Positions 18,461 to 26,540 are shown, numbered from the stretch's first letter. The stretch is DNA of 64,000 nt from Pedobacter glucosidilyticus DSM 23534 (GCF_000425145.1 NZ_KE384314.1:1-64000), one strand, 5' to 3'. Numbers and translations are program-made. The notes: a model not told the origin generated them from the letters alone.

Positions 18461-19802
18461 TGTAAAGCTCTATGGCTTTTTCTATTTGTGTATGAAACCA
18501 GTTACCTACAGAATTAGTGATTGATTCCATTTCTTCTTTGGTTAACTCTTCGTCATAAAGTTTACTTATTGTTGTTTTAGAACCAGAATAAGAAATCTCA
18601 TAAGCATTTTGATGAAATTGCATTTCAATAAATCCACCATTGAAACTACCACTATCTTCGAAACTTATTAATTTTTTATAACTCGATGAAAACCTGATTC
18701 TACTGATTTTTTCATTAGTATTCATTAAAATAAAAAGAATATTCAGAAAGTCATTTGTGAGCTTTTCATCTATTTCCATTCCACTCACCTTTCCAAATCC
18801 AGTATCTAAAGCGACTTCTCTAGAGAAAAAAAACTGATCAAATTTTTTTAAACCTTTTTCCCATTCATAGGCAAGAGGAAAAATATGCTTCTTTATCAAT
18901 TTTTCAAGAACACTATTGTCAAATTTAAGCTTAACCTCCTTTTCTCGTTTTAACTTTTTCTTTAAAACTGATATTTTCTTTTCTAAATCGCCTTGCTCAT
19001 CAATACTTTCTCCCTTTGCTGCTTTTATAGAAATCTCTAAAGACCATTTTACTTGCTGTGCTATATATTCTATAAAAGGTTCATAATCTCCCACATCTGC
19101 TAAATGCAGAGCTCTCAGATAATTTTGCTTATCGGCTGATTTAATAATAATAGGAGGATAATTATGCCTCAAAAGCACATAATTCATTAATAATCTAGAT
19201 ACTCTACCATTACCATCATCAAAAGGATGAATCCTAACAAACTTATAATGCAACATGGCAGCAAGTTTAACAGGATGCAGATTATCTTCTTCTTCAGCAT
19301 ACCATTTTATAAGATCCTGCATTTCAAAAGGAGTATCTGTTGGAGAAGTGTAGTGAAAAATTTCACCATTTGCTAACCTTACAGAATTAGGATGATTCTT
19401 ATAATTACCGATATTAATGAGTCTTCTTGTATTCTGACCATCAGGAGTTATAGCTTCTTTCCAAAAAGGTCTAACAAGTATAATCTCATTTAAATTTTTT
19501 ATTTTTTGTTCAATCAATGGGCTCTCCTTATCCTGCGCCCATTCTTCTACAAGTAGATAAGCAACATCGTGAGCTTTCATTTCTTCATACTCTCTTAAAG
19601 TATGATTTCCTTTTGTATCATCAAAAATAAGTAGAAGCTCTGTCTCTCCGTATGTTAAAGTGTTCCCTTCTAAATGATTAGAATTAAAATTAAACTCTAG
19701 TCTGAACTTTTTATCTAGTTTAGTCTTATACTCAGACTTTATAGGTTTTAAATCCTCAAGTCTTGTCCACAACTGATCTATAATTTCTATTGTTCTTGAC
19801 AT
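18453..19802 (-). CDS. Fic-domain AMPylator-type protein with N-terminal inhibitory motif
   Basis: The 449-residue protein contains the Fic active site HPFDDGNGRVSR at 192-203, a complete match to HPFx[D/E]GNGRxxR with catalytic His192. It also carries an N-terminal inhibitory motif SNHLEGN at 41-47 of the [S/T]xxxE[G/N] type, which makes it a self-inhibited class II Fic protein. Such proteins usually transfer AMP to a hydroxyl side chain of a target. The C-terminal 150 residues are a likely wHTH or target-recognition region. It sits inside the arginine operon between argE-like and argH and is bounded by 50-bp direct repeats. It is probably a laterally gained regulatory or toxin-like module; the target is unknown. 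Confidence 0.9.
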   Translation of the reverse strand: MSRTIEIIDQLWTRLEDLKPIKSEYKTKLDKKFRLEFNFNSNHLEGNTLTYGETELLLIFDDTKGNHTLREYEEMKAHDVAYLLVEEWAQDKESPLIEQKIKNLNEIILVRPFWKEAITPDGQNTRRLINIGNYKNHPNSVRLANGEIFHYTSPTDTPFEMQDLIKWYAEEEDNLHPVKLAAMLHYKFVRIHPFDDGNGRVSRLLMNYVLLRHNYPPIIIKSADKQNYLRALHLADVGDYEPFIEYIAQQVKWSLEISIKAAKGESIDEQGDLEKKISVLKKKLKREKEVKLKFDNSVLEKLIKKHIFPLAYEWEKGLKKFDQFFFSREVALDTGFGKVSGMEIDEKLTNDFLNILFILMNTNEKISRIRFSSSYKKLISFEDSGSFNGGFIEMQFHQNAYEISYSGSKTTISKLYDEELTKEEMESITNSVGNWFHTQIEKAIELYNK

Positions 19803-19853
19803 AGTCTAATATAAGTCTAAAATCGTAAATCTTACTTCTAAAATAATTCTGAA

Positions 19854-19903
19854 ATTTTTAAATCATCATTCAATCAAATTCAATACAAATTGATATTATT
19901 TAT
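19854..19903. repeat. Right copy of the 50-bp direct repeat bounding the Fic gene
   Basis: It shares 46 of 50 bases with 18411-18460, in the same orientation. It begins 13 bp beyond the stop of the truncated ORF6N gene and lies upstream of the Fic start. In the minus-strand reading both copies start at GATAAATAATATC or AATAAATAATATC and run to TGATGATTTAAAAAT. Confidence 0.85.
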
Positions 19904-19916
19904 CGTCTTTACCACT

Positions 19917-20156
19917 TTATTTCTGAATAGTGGAGGTCACAAATTGTGACCTCCAATTCTTAAATTCTTCCGGAGACATCTCAAACATAAAATCTTCTGG
20001 AAATCTCTCGATATTTCTTTTTACAGATTGTTTAAGCACTTTTGTTTCTACACCGAAAAGTTCTGCAAGATCTCTGTCTAACATTACTTTCTGATTTCTT
20101 AACAAATAAATCTTGTTAAGAATGATTTCTTCTGGTATAGTTATAGGGCTATTCAA
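19917..20156 (-). pseudogene. Truncated ORF6N-domain protein
   Basis: The 79-residue product matches the N-terminal part of ORF6N-domain proteins ([20 protein letters not shown], then [18 protein letters not shown]). It stops at [10 protein letters not shown], just before the expected GGRRYPPYAFTEQGVAML segment. Full-length relatives are usually about 150-300 residues. After the stop the same frame reads six more codons to a second stop and then enters the 50-bp repeat, so the gene appears cut by the event that placed the Fic cassette. ORF6N proteins are phage- or mobile-element-associated and probably bind DNA. The remnant is unlikely to be fully functional. Confidence 0.75.
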
Positions 20157-20204
20157 AATTCTTAGTACTAAAAAACAATTAACCTACTAATTAATGCTTA
20201 CCTC

Positions 20205-21269
20205 TCAAATAATCTCACTTATCATCTTCACATACAGCTTTATGCCTTTTTCAATTTCATCAACATAAATAAATTCATCTGCGGTATGGGAGCGGGCAGA
20301 ATCTCCCGGACCACATTTTAAAGATGGAATATTTAATAGAGCTTGGTCTGATGTTGTTGGCGAACCATAAGTTTTTCTACCTAAAGCAATACCTGCTTGT
20401 ACAATAGGATGATCTATTGGGATAGAAGATGGCTTTAACCGGGTTGAACGTGGTATCACTTCACAATCCACAAATTGCCTTATAATTTTTAGAACTTCCT
20501 CATTGGTGTAAGCATCTGTTACCCTTACATCAACTGTAAACTTACATTCATCAGGCACTACGTTATGTTGCGACCCCGCATTGATAATTGTAACTGTTGT
20601 TTTAATAGGGCCTAATGTTGGTGATACTTTTGTAAACTTATAATCTCTAAACCAAGCAATATCTTTTAAAGCTTTATAAATAGCGTTCTCACCTTCATTT
20701 CTTGCAGCATGACCAGATTTTCCTTTAGCCACGCAATCCAATACCAGCAAACCCTTCTCAGCCACTGCCAAATGCATTTCTGTAGGCTCACCTACAATGG
20801 CAAATTCTAGTTTACCTAAATCTGGCACAATGCGCTCTAAACCTTCTTTACCAGAGATTTCTTCTTCGGCCGTAGCTGCAATAAGGATATTATATTTTAA
20901 ATTTTCTTGCGGATAAAAGTATAAAAAAGTAGCTATTAAAGATACCAAAGCGCCTCCGGCATCATTACTTCCCAAACCAAAAAGCTTTCCATCAATAATT
21001 TCTGGCAAAAATGGGTCGCGAGTATAACCTTGATTAGGCTTTACCGTATCGTGGTGCGAATTCAACAAAATTGTTGGCTTCTTTGCATCAAAATGTAGAT
21101 TGTAAGCCCAAACATTATTCCCTTTTCGATGGATTTTTACGCCTCGCTGCTCTAAAAAAACAGCTATCTCATCAGCTGTTTTATCTTCTTCTTTACTTAA
21201 CGATGGGATAGCAATTAACCTTTGCAATAAGGCTAAAGCATCTTGAAACAAAATGTCTGTATCCATCAA
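20205..21269 (-). CDS. argE: M20-family N-acyl-ornithine/citrulline deacylase (ArgE-like)
   Basis: The 354-residue cytosolic zinc peptidase-like enzyme has M20 metal-site motifs: His72 and Asp74 in SHHDTV, Asp103 in GSNDAGG, the catalytic acid in TAEEEISG (135-137) and GEPTEM near 160. It removes the acyl group from the N-acyl-ornithine or N-acyl-citrulline intermediate. Because the operon uses an ArgF'-type transcarbamoylase, N-acyl-citrulline is the likely substrate, with acetyl versus succinyl left open. It follows proC by 3 bp in the same transcript. Two adjacent Met codons make the exact start uncertain by one residue. Confidence 0.88.
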   Translation of the reverse strand: MMDTDILFQDALALLQRLIAIPSLSKEEDKTADEIAVFLEQRGVKIHRKGNNVWAYNLHFDAKKPTILLNSHHDTVKPNQGYTRDPFLPEIIDGKLFGLGSNDAGGALVSLIATFLYFYPQENLKYNILIAATAEEEISGKEGLERIVPDLGKLEFAIVGEPTEMHLAVAEKGLLVLDCVAKGKSGHAARNEGENAIYKALKDIAWFRDYKFTKVSPTLGPIKTTVTIINAGSQHNVVPDECKFTVDVRVTDAYTNEEVLKIIRQFVDCEVIPRSTRLKPSSIPIDHPIVQAGIALGRKTYGSPTTSDQALLNIPSLKCGPGDSARSHTADEFIYVDEIEKGIKLYVKMISEII

Positions 21270-21272
21270 AAA

Positions 21273-22094
21273 TTAATCTTTATCGTATAATTCGCCAGCT
21301 TTTTGTGCTGATAATTTTATTCCTTTGATCATGGCCGAGCTAAAGCCGTTATGCTCCATCTCATTTAAACCGGCAATGGTACAGCCTTTCGGCGATGTTA
21401 CCTTATCAATCTCATGCTCTGGATGTGATGCTAGCTGTAAAAGTAAATCTGCCGCTCCTTTAGCCGTTTGTGCTGCCATTTTTAAAGCTTCGCCAGCATG
21501 AAAACCAACCTCAACACCACCTTGTGAAGCTGCTCTTATAGAACGTAAGAAAAATGCAATTCCGCAAGCACATAAGGCTGTAGCTGATGTCATGAGCTCT
21601 TCGTTAATCACCACACAAATACCTACCGTATTAAAGATATTTTTCACCAACTCTATATTTTCCTGGGACGCATTGCCTACCGAAATACAAGTCATGGATT
21701 GCTTAATAGCGATAGCCGTATTAGGCATTACCCTTACTACTTGCACATCTTTTTTCAACCTGTTTCTGATATCCTCGCAAGAAACGCCAGATATTACGGA
21801 AATGATTAAATGCTTACTTACATCTATTTGTCCAGCAATTTGATCTAATACCTGATTTAGTTGTTGAGGTAAAACCGCTAAAACAATAATATCAGCTTGG
21901 GCAGATGCTGAAACGTTATCTGCACTAACCTGAAAGCCTTGAAATTTATACTCATCTAAAGCCTCAATATTTCTTCTGGTTAAAGTGATGCTGGATGCTG
22001 GATATAAACCAGATTGTGCTAAACCTTTAGCCAGAGATAAACCGATATTACCACTTCCAAGAATGGCTATTTGATTTGATTTTTTAAAGTCCAT
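21273..22094 (-). CDS. proC: Pyrroline-5-carboxylate reductase
   Basis: This enzyme reduces pyrroline-5-carboxylate to proline with NAD(P)H. The 273-residue protein has the N-terminal Rossmann motif ILGSGNIGLSLAKGL, the RVMPNTAIAIKQSM segment, and the C-terminal family signature SPKGCTIAGLNEMEHNG (canonical SPGGTT becomes SPKGCT). It lies between argB (4 bp upstream) and the argE-like gene (3 bp downstream), tying proline and arginine synthesis together. The length is normal for the family. Confidence 0.93.
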   Translation of the reverse strand: MDFKKSNQIAILGSGNIGLSLAKGLAQSGLYPASSITLTRRNIEALDEYKFQGFQVSADNVSASAQADIIVLAVLPQQLNQVLDQIAGQIDVSKHLIISVISGVSCEDIRNRLKKDVQVVRVMPNTAIAIKQSMTCISVGNASQENIELVKNIFNTVGICVVINEELMTSATALCACGIAFFLRSIRAASQGGVEVGFHAGEALKMAAQTAKGAADLLLQLASHPEHEIDKVTSPKGCTIAGLNEMEHNGFSSAMIKGIKLSAQKAGELYDKD

Positions 22095-22098
22095 GGGC

Positions 22099-22890
22099 TT
22101 ATTTTGTTAATCTTGTTCCAAATATACTTTCTTTTTGTAAAGCAGCTAATTTAGCAGCATGACCGATATAAACTTCTTTCACCCCATTTTGTATGGCATC
22201 AAAAGCATTTTGTAGCTTGGGTAACATCCCATCAGCAATAATTCCATCGGCTTTTAGCTCTTCAAAATAAGATGGATTTATTTCTTTAATAACAGAATTA
22301 TCGTCATTGATATCTCGCATCACGCCATTTTTCTCAAAACAATAAATCAATTTTGTTTCATATAAAGATGATAAGCCTAGCGCTAAAGCCGAAGCAATAG
22401 TATCTGCATTGGTATTAAATAATTGACCATTTCCATCATGCGTAAGCGCATTAAAAACAGGTACTAAACCTGCTTCTAATAAGGTTTTGATGATATTGGC
22501 ATTCACAGAATCAGGCAATAAATCTCCTACAAAGCCAAAATCAACATCTTTAACGAGGCGTTTTATGGCTTTTATAGCGTTTGCATCGGCACCTGTCATC
22601 CCAATAGCGTTAATTTGGTTAGCTTGTAACTGAGCAACAATATTTTTATTCACTAAACCACCATACACCATGGTTACTACGTCTAGCATAGCAGCATCAG
22701 TAATTCTTCTGCCATTAACCATTTGCGTTTCTACACCTAGTTTTGCTGCCGTTTGTGTGGCTATCTTGCCGCCACCGTGAATTAAAATTTTAGCTCCAGA
22801 TAAGCTCGCAAAATCTTTTAAAAATTGTGCAAGTTGTATGGGGTTATCAATAACATTACCGCCTATTTTAATAATATATAATGGATTCAT
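22099..22890 (-). CDS. argB: N-acetylglutamate (or N-succinylglutamate) kinase
   Basis: The 263-residue amino-acid-kinase-fold protein shows YIIKIGGNVIDNP at the N-terminus, the ILIHGGGKIATQ phosphate-binding loop and NTNADTIASALALGL toward the C-terminus. It phosphorylates the N-acylglutamate gamma-carboxylate, the second step of the pathway. It overlaps the argF' stop by one base, which implies tight translational coupling. The N-terminal helix that mediates hexamerisation and arginine inhibition in some ArgB enzymes seems absent. That would fit control at the transcript level, as the upstream leader peptide suggests (inference). Confidence 0.93.
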   Translation of the reverse strand: MNPLYIIKIGGNVIDNPIQLAQFLKDFASLSGAKILIHGGGKIATQTAAKLGVETQMVNGRRITDAAMLDVVTMVYGGLVNKNIVAQLQANQINAIGMTGADANAIKAIKRLVKDVDFGFVGDLLPDSVNANIIKTLLEAGLVPVFNALTHDGNGQLFNTNADTIASALALGLSSLYETKLIYCFEKNGVMRDINDDNSVIKEINPSYFEELKADGIIADGMLPKLQNAFDAIQNGVKEVYIGHAAKLAALQKESIFGTRLTK

Positions 22891-23837
22891 TAGCTTCCTT
22901 TTAACATTGATTTAATTACCGCCTGAGCAGCCCAAACCCTATTATTTGCTTGATTAAGCACTAAAGAATTTGGTCCGTCTAGTATTTCGTGAGAAAGCTC
23001 TAAACCTCTTCTTACAGGTAAGCAATGCATTACACCGGCGTTGTTTGTGAGTTTTAACTTCTCGTTAGTCATCATCCAACCTTCACCATCAGAAAGTATT
23101 TTACCATAATCCTGATAAGAAGACCAATTTTTCACATAAACAAAATCAGCCCCGGCTAAAGCTTCATCTTGATTGTTGGTTACGACAGCATTTCCAACAA
23201 ATTCTGGCGCTAAATCATAACCTGCTGGGTGGGTAATAACAAAATCATAATCTGCTTTATTCATCCACTCTGCAAAAGAGTTGGCAACAGCTTGTGGCAA
23301 AGGTTTAACATGAGGTGCCCATGTTAATACCACTCTTGGTTTAGCTGTTGTTTTTAGCTCCTCAATGGTAATTAAATCGGCCAAACTTTGCAAAGGATGT
23401 CTGGTTGCCGATTCTAAACTTACTACTGGAACGCCACAAAACTGTACAAACTTGTTAAATATCAACTCAGAATAATCCTCATCTCTATCTTTTAAACCAG
23501 GAAAAGAACGTATACCGATGATATCACAATATTCTCCCATAACGCCGGCAGCTTCTCTGATATGTTCTACGGTGGTACCATTCATGATGATGCCATCTTG
23601 TGTTTCTAAAGCCCAGCCTTCTTTATCCATATTCATCACCATTACCTGCATACCTAAATTCATAGCTGCCTTTTGGGTGCTTAAACGGGTACGTAAGCTA
23701 GGATTTAAAAATATTAGACCAAGCGTTTTATGCTTTCCTAATTGCTCATCAGCAAAAGGATTGGCTTTTAATTGAATAGCTTCTGAAACCAGTTGGTTAA
23801 CATCAGTTACGTCTTTAACGGAGGAGAATAGTTTCAT
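22890..23837 (-). CDS. argF': N-acyl-ornithine carbamoyltransferase (ArgF' type)
   Basis: The 315-residue transcarbamoylase carries the carbamoyl-phosphate motif SLRTR (47-51), HPLQSLADL, the proline-rich loop HVKPLPQAVANSFAEW and HCLPVRRG. The proline-rich loop marks acetyl- or succinyl-ornithine transcarbamoylases rather than ordinary ornithine transcarbamoylase. From memory, the Bacteroides fragilis succinylornithine enzyme has Pro90 and the Xanthomonas acetylornithine enzyme has Glu at the equivalent place. Here the residue is Val90 (NGTTVEHI), so the acyl group used is uncertain. The product is N-acyl-citrulline. It overlaps argB by one base. Confidence 0.9.
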   Translation of the reverse strand: MKLFSSVKDVTDVNQLVSEAIQLKANPFADEQLGKHKTLGLIFLNPSLRTRLSTQKAAMNLGMQVMVMNMDKEGWALETQDGIIMNGTTVEHIREAAGVMGEYCDIIGIRSFPGLKDRDEDYSELIFNKFVQFCGVPVVSLESATRHPLQSLADLITIEELKTTAKPRVVLTWAPHVKPLPQAVANSFAEWMNKADYDFVITHPAGYDLAPEFVGNAVVTNNQDEALAGADFVYVKNWSSYQDYGKILSDGEGWMMTNEKLKLTNNAGVMHCLPVRRGLELSHEILDGPNSLVLNQANNRVWAAQAVIKSMLKGS

Positions 23838-23852
23838 CTTTATTGAGGGTTA

Positions 23853-24194
23853 TTAATCTATTTCTAAGCAAGCTAATTCCTGATAATCAGGATTATCTAT
23901 AAAATCTTTTATCAATTGATATTTATTGCAAAGAATCTCGGCAATATTTAATGTAGTGGTGTTTCCAAATCTTAACCAGATAATTTTAGGTGGATGCCCA
24001 TTAAGATTTGCTATTTCAAAAAAATCTGCATCAAAAGTTACGATGGTATATTCGTTCTTCTTTGCGAAATCCCAAATTTCTTTATCAGAGGAATTCTCAA
24101 GCTGTAAAGACCTTACTTGACCAGCATCGGGATAAAACTCTTGTATTTTAGCTAAAATTCTAAATGAAATATTCTGGTCAAAGAGTAGTTTCAC
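23853..24194 (-). CDS. DUF5615 PIN-like toxin
   Basis: The 113-residue protein begins MKLLFDQNISFRI and has DKEIWDFAKKNEYTIVTFD and DADFFE, the acidic layout of DUF5615/Mut7-C PIN-like nucleases. Asp6, Asp37, Asp55 and Asp57 are candidate metal ligands. It overlaps the DUF433 gene by one base; this pair is a recognised toxin-antitoxin arrangement. It lies in the arginine operon between the Phd/RelE-like pair and argF', 15 bp from argF', in the operon's own direction. Confidence 0.82.
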   Translation of the reverse strand: MKLLFDQNISFRILAKIQEFYPDAGQVRSLQLENSSDKEIWDFAKKNEYTIVTFDADFFEIANLNGHPPKIIWLRFGNTTTLNIAEILCNKYQLIKDFIDNPDYQELACLEID

Positions 24195-24415
24195 TATGCA
24201 ACTCGTATTTTATGTTCTCTATCAGCCGCATAAGCCAAACAGGCTTTAATTTGGTTATCAGATAACTCAGGAAAATCTTCTGTTATTTGCGCTATGGTCA
24301 TGCCATTAGCTAGCCAACTTAAGATATCATATACAGATATTCTGGTACCACAAACACAAGGCTTTCCAAACCTTATATTTGGCTCAATAGAAATATAATT
24401 TTGATATGCTATCAT
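24194..24415 (-). CDS. DUF433 antitoxin
   Basis: The 73-residue protein shows the DUF433 signature: FGKPCVCGTRISVYDILSWL followed by AQITEDFPELSDNQIKACL, a winged or helix-turn-helix-like fold. It is predicted to neutralise the DUF5615 nuclease encoded next, with which it shares one base (stop and start overlap). A 35-bp repeat with a TATATTTG box ends 20 bp upstream of its ATG, so the module may have its own promoter in addition to operon read-through. Confidence 0.85.
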   Translation of the reverse strand: MIAYQNYISIEPNIRFGKPCVCGTRISVYDILSWLANGMTIAQITEDFPELSDNQIKACLAYAADREHKIRVA

Positions 24416-24435
24416 AGCTTAAGTTTTTATGCTGA

Positions 24436-24470
24436 ACAAATATAACCATTATCAAAAAGAGTTGAAAACC
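24436..24470. repeat. 35-bp exact direct repeat, copy 1, with promoter-like box
   Basis: These 35 bases are identical to 24976-25010, exactly 540 bp away in the same orientation; together they bound the Phd/RelE-like pair. Read on the minus strand the repeat ends in TATATTTG (24437-24444), a perfect TAnnTTTG -7 box facing the DUF433 gene. Confidence 0.95.
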
Positions 24471-24487
24471 CATATAATTATTAATCC

Positions 24488-24778
24488 TTAGAAGCTTACA
24501 ATAGGATTTTGTCTATTATCCCAAAAGAACACTAATAAAATAGTTTGTTGTGATGTTTCATAAAATAGGGAGGTATGCTTTGATATGAATGCTTTGCGAA
24601 CATTTTTAATTTCTGATTCCTTAAATAAATAAGGATTTACAGCTATTTGTTCTAAAACTTTTAATGTTTGCACTCTTAACTTTTCTGCTTGTTTGATATT
24701 CCATTGAATAGAAACAAACTGATATATTGCATCAAAGGTTACTTCAGCTTCATCAGACCAACGTATTTCAAATTTCAT
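24488..24778 (-). CDS. RelE/ParE-superfamily toxin
   Basis: The 96-residue protein has the family pattern FEIRWSDEAEVTFDAIYQFV at the N-terminus, then AEKLRVQTLKVLEQI and NPYLFKESE, and a final strand TILLVFFWDNRQNP. RelE/ParE toxins are mRNA interferases or gyrase inhibitors; the sequence alone does not decide which. It overlaps its antitoxin by four bases (ATGA). The pair sits between argD and the DUF433 gene within 35-bp direct repeats, as a discrete cassette. Confidence 0.87.
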   Translation of the reverse strand: MKFEIRWSDEAEVTFDAIYQFVSIQWNIKQAEKLRVQTLKVLEQIAVNPYLFKESEIKNVRKAFISKHTSLFYETSQQTILLVFFWDNRQNPIVSF

Positions 24779-24972
24779 ACGTTATATTTTCTCATTACTT
24801 CTTCTGTAGATTTTGTAAGTCCGGCTTTACCCTGCTCCTGACCTCTTTTAATTCCTTCCTTAACGTGGTCGGGTAAAAGATTTGCACTTTCTAATAATGA
24901 GAGATAATCCTCCATACTTAGTTGTACAGCTGTTTTATTTCCTTTCTCGTCTACTAAATAAGTAACTGTCAT
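24775..24972 (-). CDS. Antitoxin of the RelE-like toxin
   Basis: The 65-residue acidic protein (VTYLVDEKGNKTAVQLSMED, then a Leu-rich helix) resembles the short Phd/prevent-host-death-like antitoxins encoded with ParE/RelE toxins: an N-terminal strand, a dimerisation helix and a C-terminal tail TEEVMRKYNV that would wrap the toxin. The ATG lies 4 bp beyond a TATATTTG box in the flanking repeat, so transcripts from it would be nearly leaderless. Antitoxins of this class usually repress their own promoter. Confidence 0.8.
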   Translation of the reverse strand: MTVTYLVDEKGNKTAVQLSMEDYLSLLESANLLPDHVKEGIKRGQEQGKAGLTKSTEEVMRKYNV

Positions 24973-24975
24973 ATC

Positions 24976-25010
24976 ACAAATATAACCATTATCAAAAAGA
25001 GTTGAAAACC
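24976..25010. repeat. 35-bp exact direct repeat, copy 2, at the argD stop
   Basis: Identical to 24436-24470. It touches the first base of the argD stop codon and ends 4 bp before the antitoxin ATG. The minus-strand TATATTTG box is at 24977-24984. Confidence 0.95.
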
Positions 25011-26143
25011 TAAGCTTTCAACTCCTTACTTAATGCTTCTAAAAATCTATCAGCGTGTTCTTTGGTTAGATTTAATGCTGGTAATAATCTAATCACGTTA
25101 GGTTTAGCTTCGCCAGTGAAAATATGATGGTTAAATAACAAGTTTTTCTTCACTTGGTTAAGCTCTTCTGGTAAATCAATACCAATCATTAAACCTTTGC
25201 CACGTACTTCTTTAATATGGTTTAGTTTCTGAAGCTCTTGAATTAAATAGCTGCCTATTTTAGCTGCATTATCCATCAAATGCTCTTGCTCCATCACTTC
25301 TAAAACGGCTAAGGCTGCCGCACAAGCCAAATGGTTACCACCAAAAGTGGTACCTAACATGCCATGCCAAGGTTTTAATGCTGGACTAATGCTAATACCA
25401 CCAATAGGAAAACCATTACCCATTCCTTTAGCCATGGTATAAATATCAGCATCTACACCTGCAAAATCTGAAGCATAAAACTTACCGCTTCTTCCGTAAC
25501 CACATTGTACAGAGTCTGCAATGAAATAAGCTCCGTATTGAGTACATAGGTTACGTATGGTTTTTAAAAACTCATCGCTAGCTACCTGTATACCGCCAAC
25601 CCCTTGAATACCTTCTATAATGACAGCACAAATTTCATCTCCTTGTTTTGCAAAAAGTTCATTTAATGCTTCTACATTGTTGTGTGGCAAGAAAACAACA
25701 TTTTCTGTTTGGTTAACCGGAGCTATAATTTTAGGATTATCTGTTGCCGATACTGCTAAAGATGTTCTGCCATGGAAAGCTTTGGTAAAAGCCACAACTT
25801 TTTTTCTTCCATTGGCAAAAGATGCCAATTTTAAAGCATTCTCATTAGCCTCGGCACCAGAGTTACACAAGAAAAGCTGATAATCTTCTCTGCCTGATGC
25901 CTTACCAAGTTTATCTGCCAATTCTTCCTGTAAAGGAATTTTAATAGAGTTTGAGTAAAAACCCAATTTACCTAACTGTTGCGTTAAGCGCTCTACATAA
26001 TGCGGATGCGTATGACCTATAGAGATTACAGCATGCCCGCCATAAAGGTCTAAATATTCCTGCCCTTTATCGTCCCAAACCAAGCTCCCTTGGCCTTTCA
26101 CGATTTCTATATTGTTTATTGGGTATACGTCGAAAAGTTTCAT
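25010..26143 (-). CDS. argD: N-acetyl(or succinyl)ornithine aminotransferase
   Basis: The 377-residue class III aminotransferase converts N-acylglutamate semialdehyde to N-acylornithine with glutamate. Lys239 in TMAKGMGNGFPIG binds PLP; CNSGAEANENALK (93-105) holds the phosphate, and Asp210 in ADSVQCGYGRSGK stacks the ring nitrogen. The usual DEVQTGxGR is DSVQCGYGR here. The stop overlaps a 35-bp repeat that introduces the first toxin-antitoxin cassette. It is separated from argC by an S23-type gene. Confidence 0.92.
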   Translation of the reverse strand: MKLFDVYPINNIEIVKGQGSLVWDDKGQEYLDLYGGHAVISIGHTHPHYVERLTQQLGKLGFYSNSIKIPLQEELADKLGKASGREDYQLFLCNSGAEANENALKLASFANGRKKVVAFTKAFHGRTSLAVSATDNPKIIAPVNQTENVVFLPHNNVEALNELFAKQGDEICAVIIEGIQGVGGIQVASDEFLKTIRNLCTQYGAYFIADSVQCGYGRSGKFYASDFAGVDADIYTMAKGMGNGFPIGGISISPALKPWHGMLGTTFGGNHLACAAALAVLEVMEQEHLMDNAAKIGSYLIQELQKLNHIKEVRGKGLMIGIDLPEELNQVKKNLLFNHHIFTGEAKPNVIRLLPALNLTKEHADRFLEALSKELKA

Positions 26144-26160
26144 GTTTTTTTAAGTTTAAA

Positions 26161-26182
26161 GTTGTAGGTTATAAGTTTTAAG
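26161..26182 (+). repeat. Imperfect inverted-repeat arm beside the S23-type gene
   Basis: GTAGGTTATAAGTTTTAAG appears here on the plus strand, and its counterpart CTTAAAACTTACTACTTATA lies at 26542-26561 on the other side of the four-helix gene. They share the 10-bp core AAGTTTTAAG in opposite orientations. The arms belong to an AT-rich intergenic repeat type and may mark the ends of the inserted segment (inference). Confidence 0.5.
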
Positions 26183-26540
26183 TACCAGAACCTCTAACTT
26201 TTTGTATCAATACAATTAACATTGCTTTAATTTCATTGATTAACTTTTCTGATTCTTCGAATTGATTCTGATTAATGTAATCTAAATCTCTGCTAAGAGT
26301 TAAAAAGTAGTCAACTTCATTTGCTGAACCTAAAGCAATATTCAAATATCTCGCAAAATCAGATTGGGTAAATTTGCCGCAACCTTCAGCTATGTTTGCT
26401 GGAATCGAAGAGCTTGCTCTTCTCATCTGACTAACCATACAGAATATTTCATCTTTAGGAAAGACTTTAGTTATTTCATAAATTTTAAGTGTAAAACGAT
26501 GCGACTTTTCCCAAACCTTTAATTCTTTGTAGTTCTGCAT
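26178..26540 (-). CDS. Four-helix bundle protein (S23 / 23S rRNA intervening-sequence family)
   Basis: The 120-residue protein opens with NYKELKVWEKSHRFTLKIYE and contains MRRASSSIPANIAEGCGK and FARYLNIALGSANEVDYFL, the hallmark of the S23 family first found in rRNA intervening sequences and related to the Avd protein of diversity-generating retroelements. Its biochemical role is not known; Avd relatives bind nucleic acids. No rRNA or reverse transcriptase is nearby. It lies in the arginine operon between argC and argD in the same orientation, bounded by imperfect inverted repeats, so it is likely an insertion. Confidence 0.9.
   Translation of the reverse strand: MQNYKELKVWEKSHRFTLKIYEITKVFPKDEIFCMVSQMRRASSSIPANIAEGCGKFTQSDFARYLNIALGSANEVDYFLTLSRDLDYINQNQFEESEKLINEIKAMLIVLIQKVRGSGT

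Noticed and set aside
24436-25010. Short CRISPR-like array from the repeated 35-mer
   Set aside because: There are only two copies 540 bp apart enclosing two genes, without regular spacers or cas genes.
26178-26540. Diversity-generating retroelement accessory (Avd)
   Set aside because: The protein fold fits, but no reverse transcriptase, template repeat or variable repeat is nearby, so the S23 label is safer.
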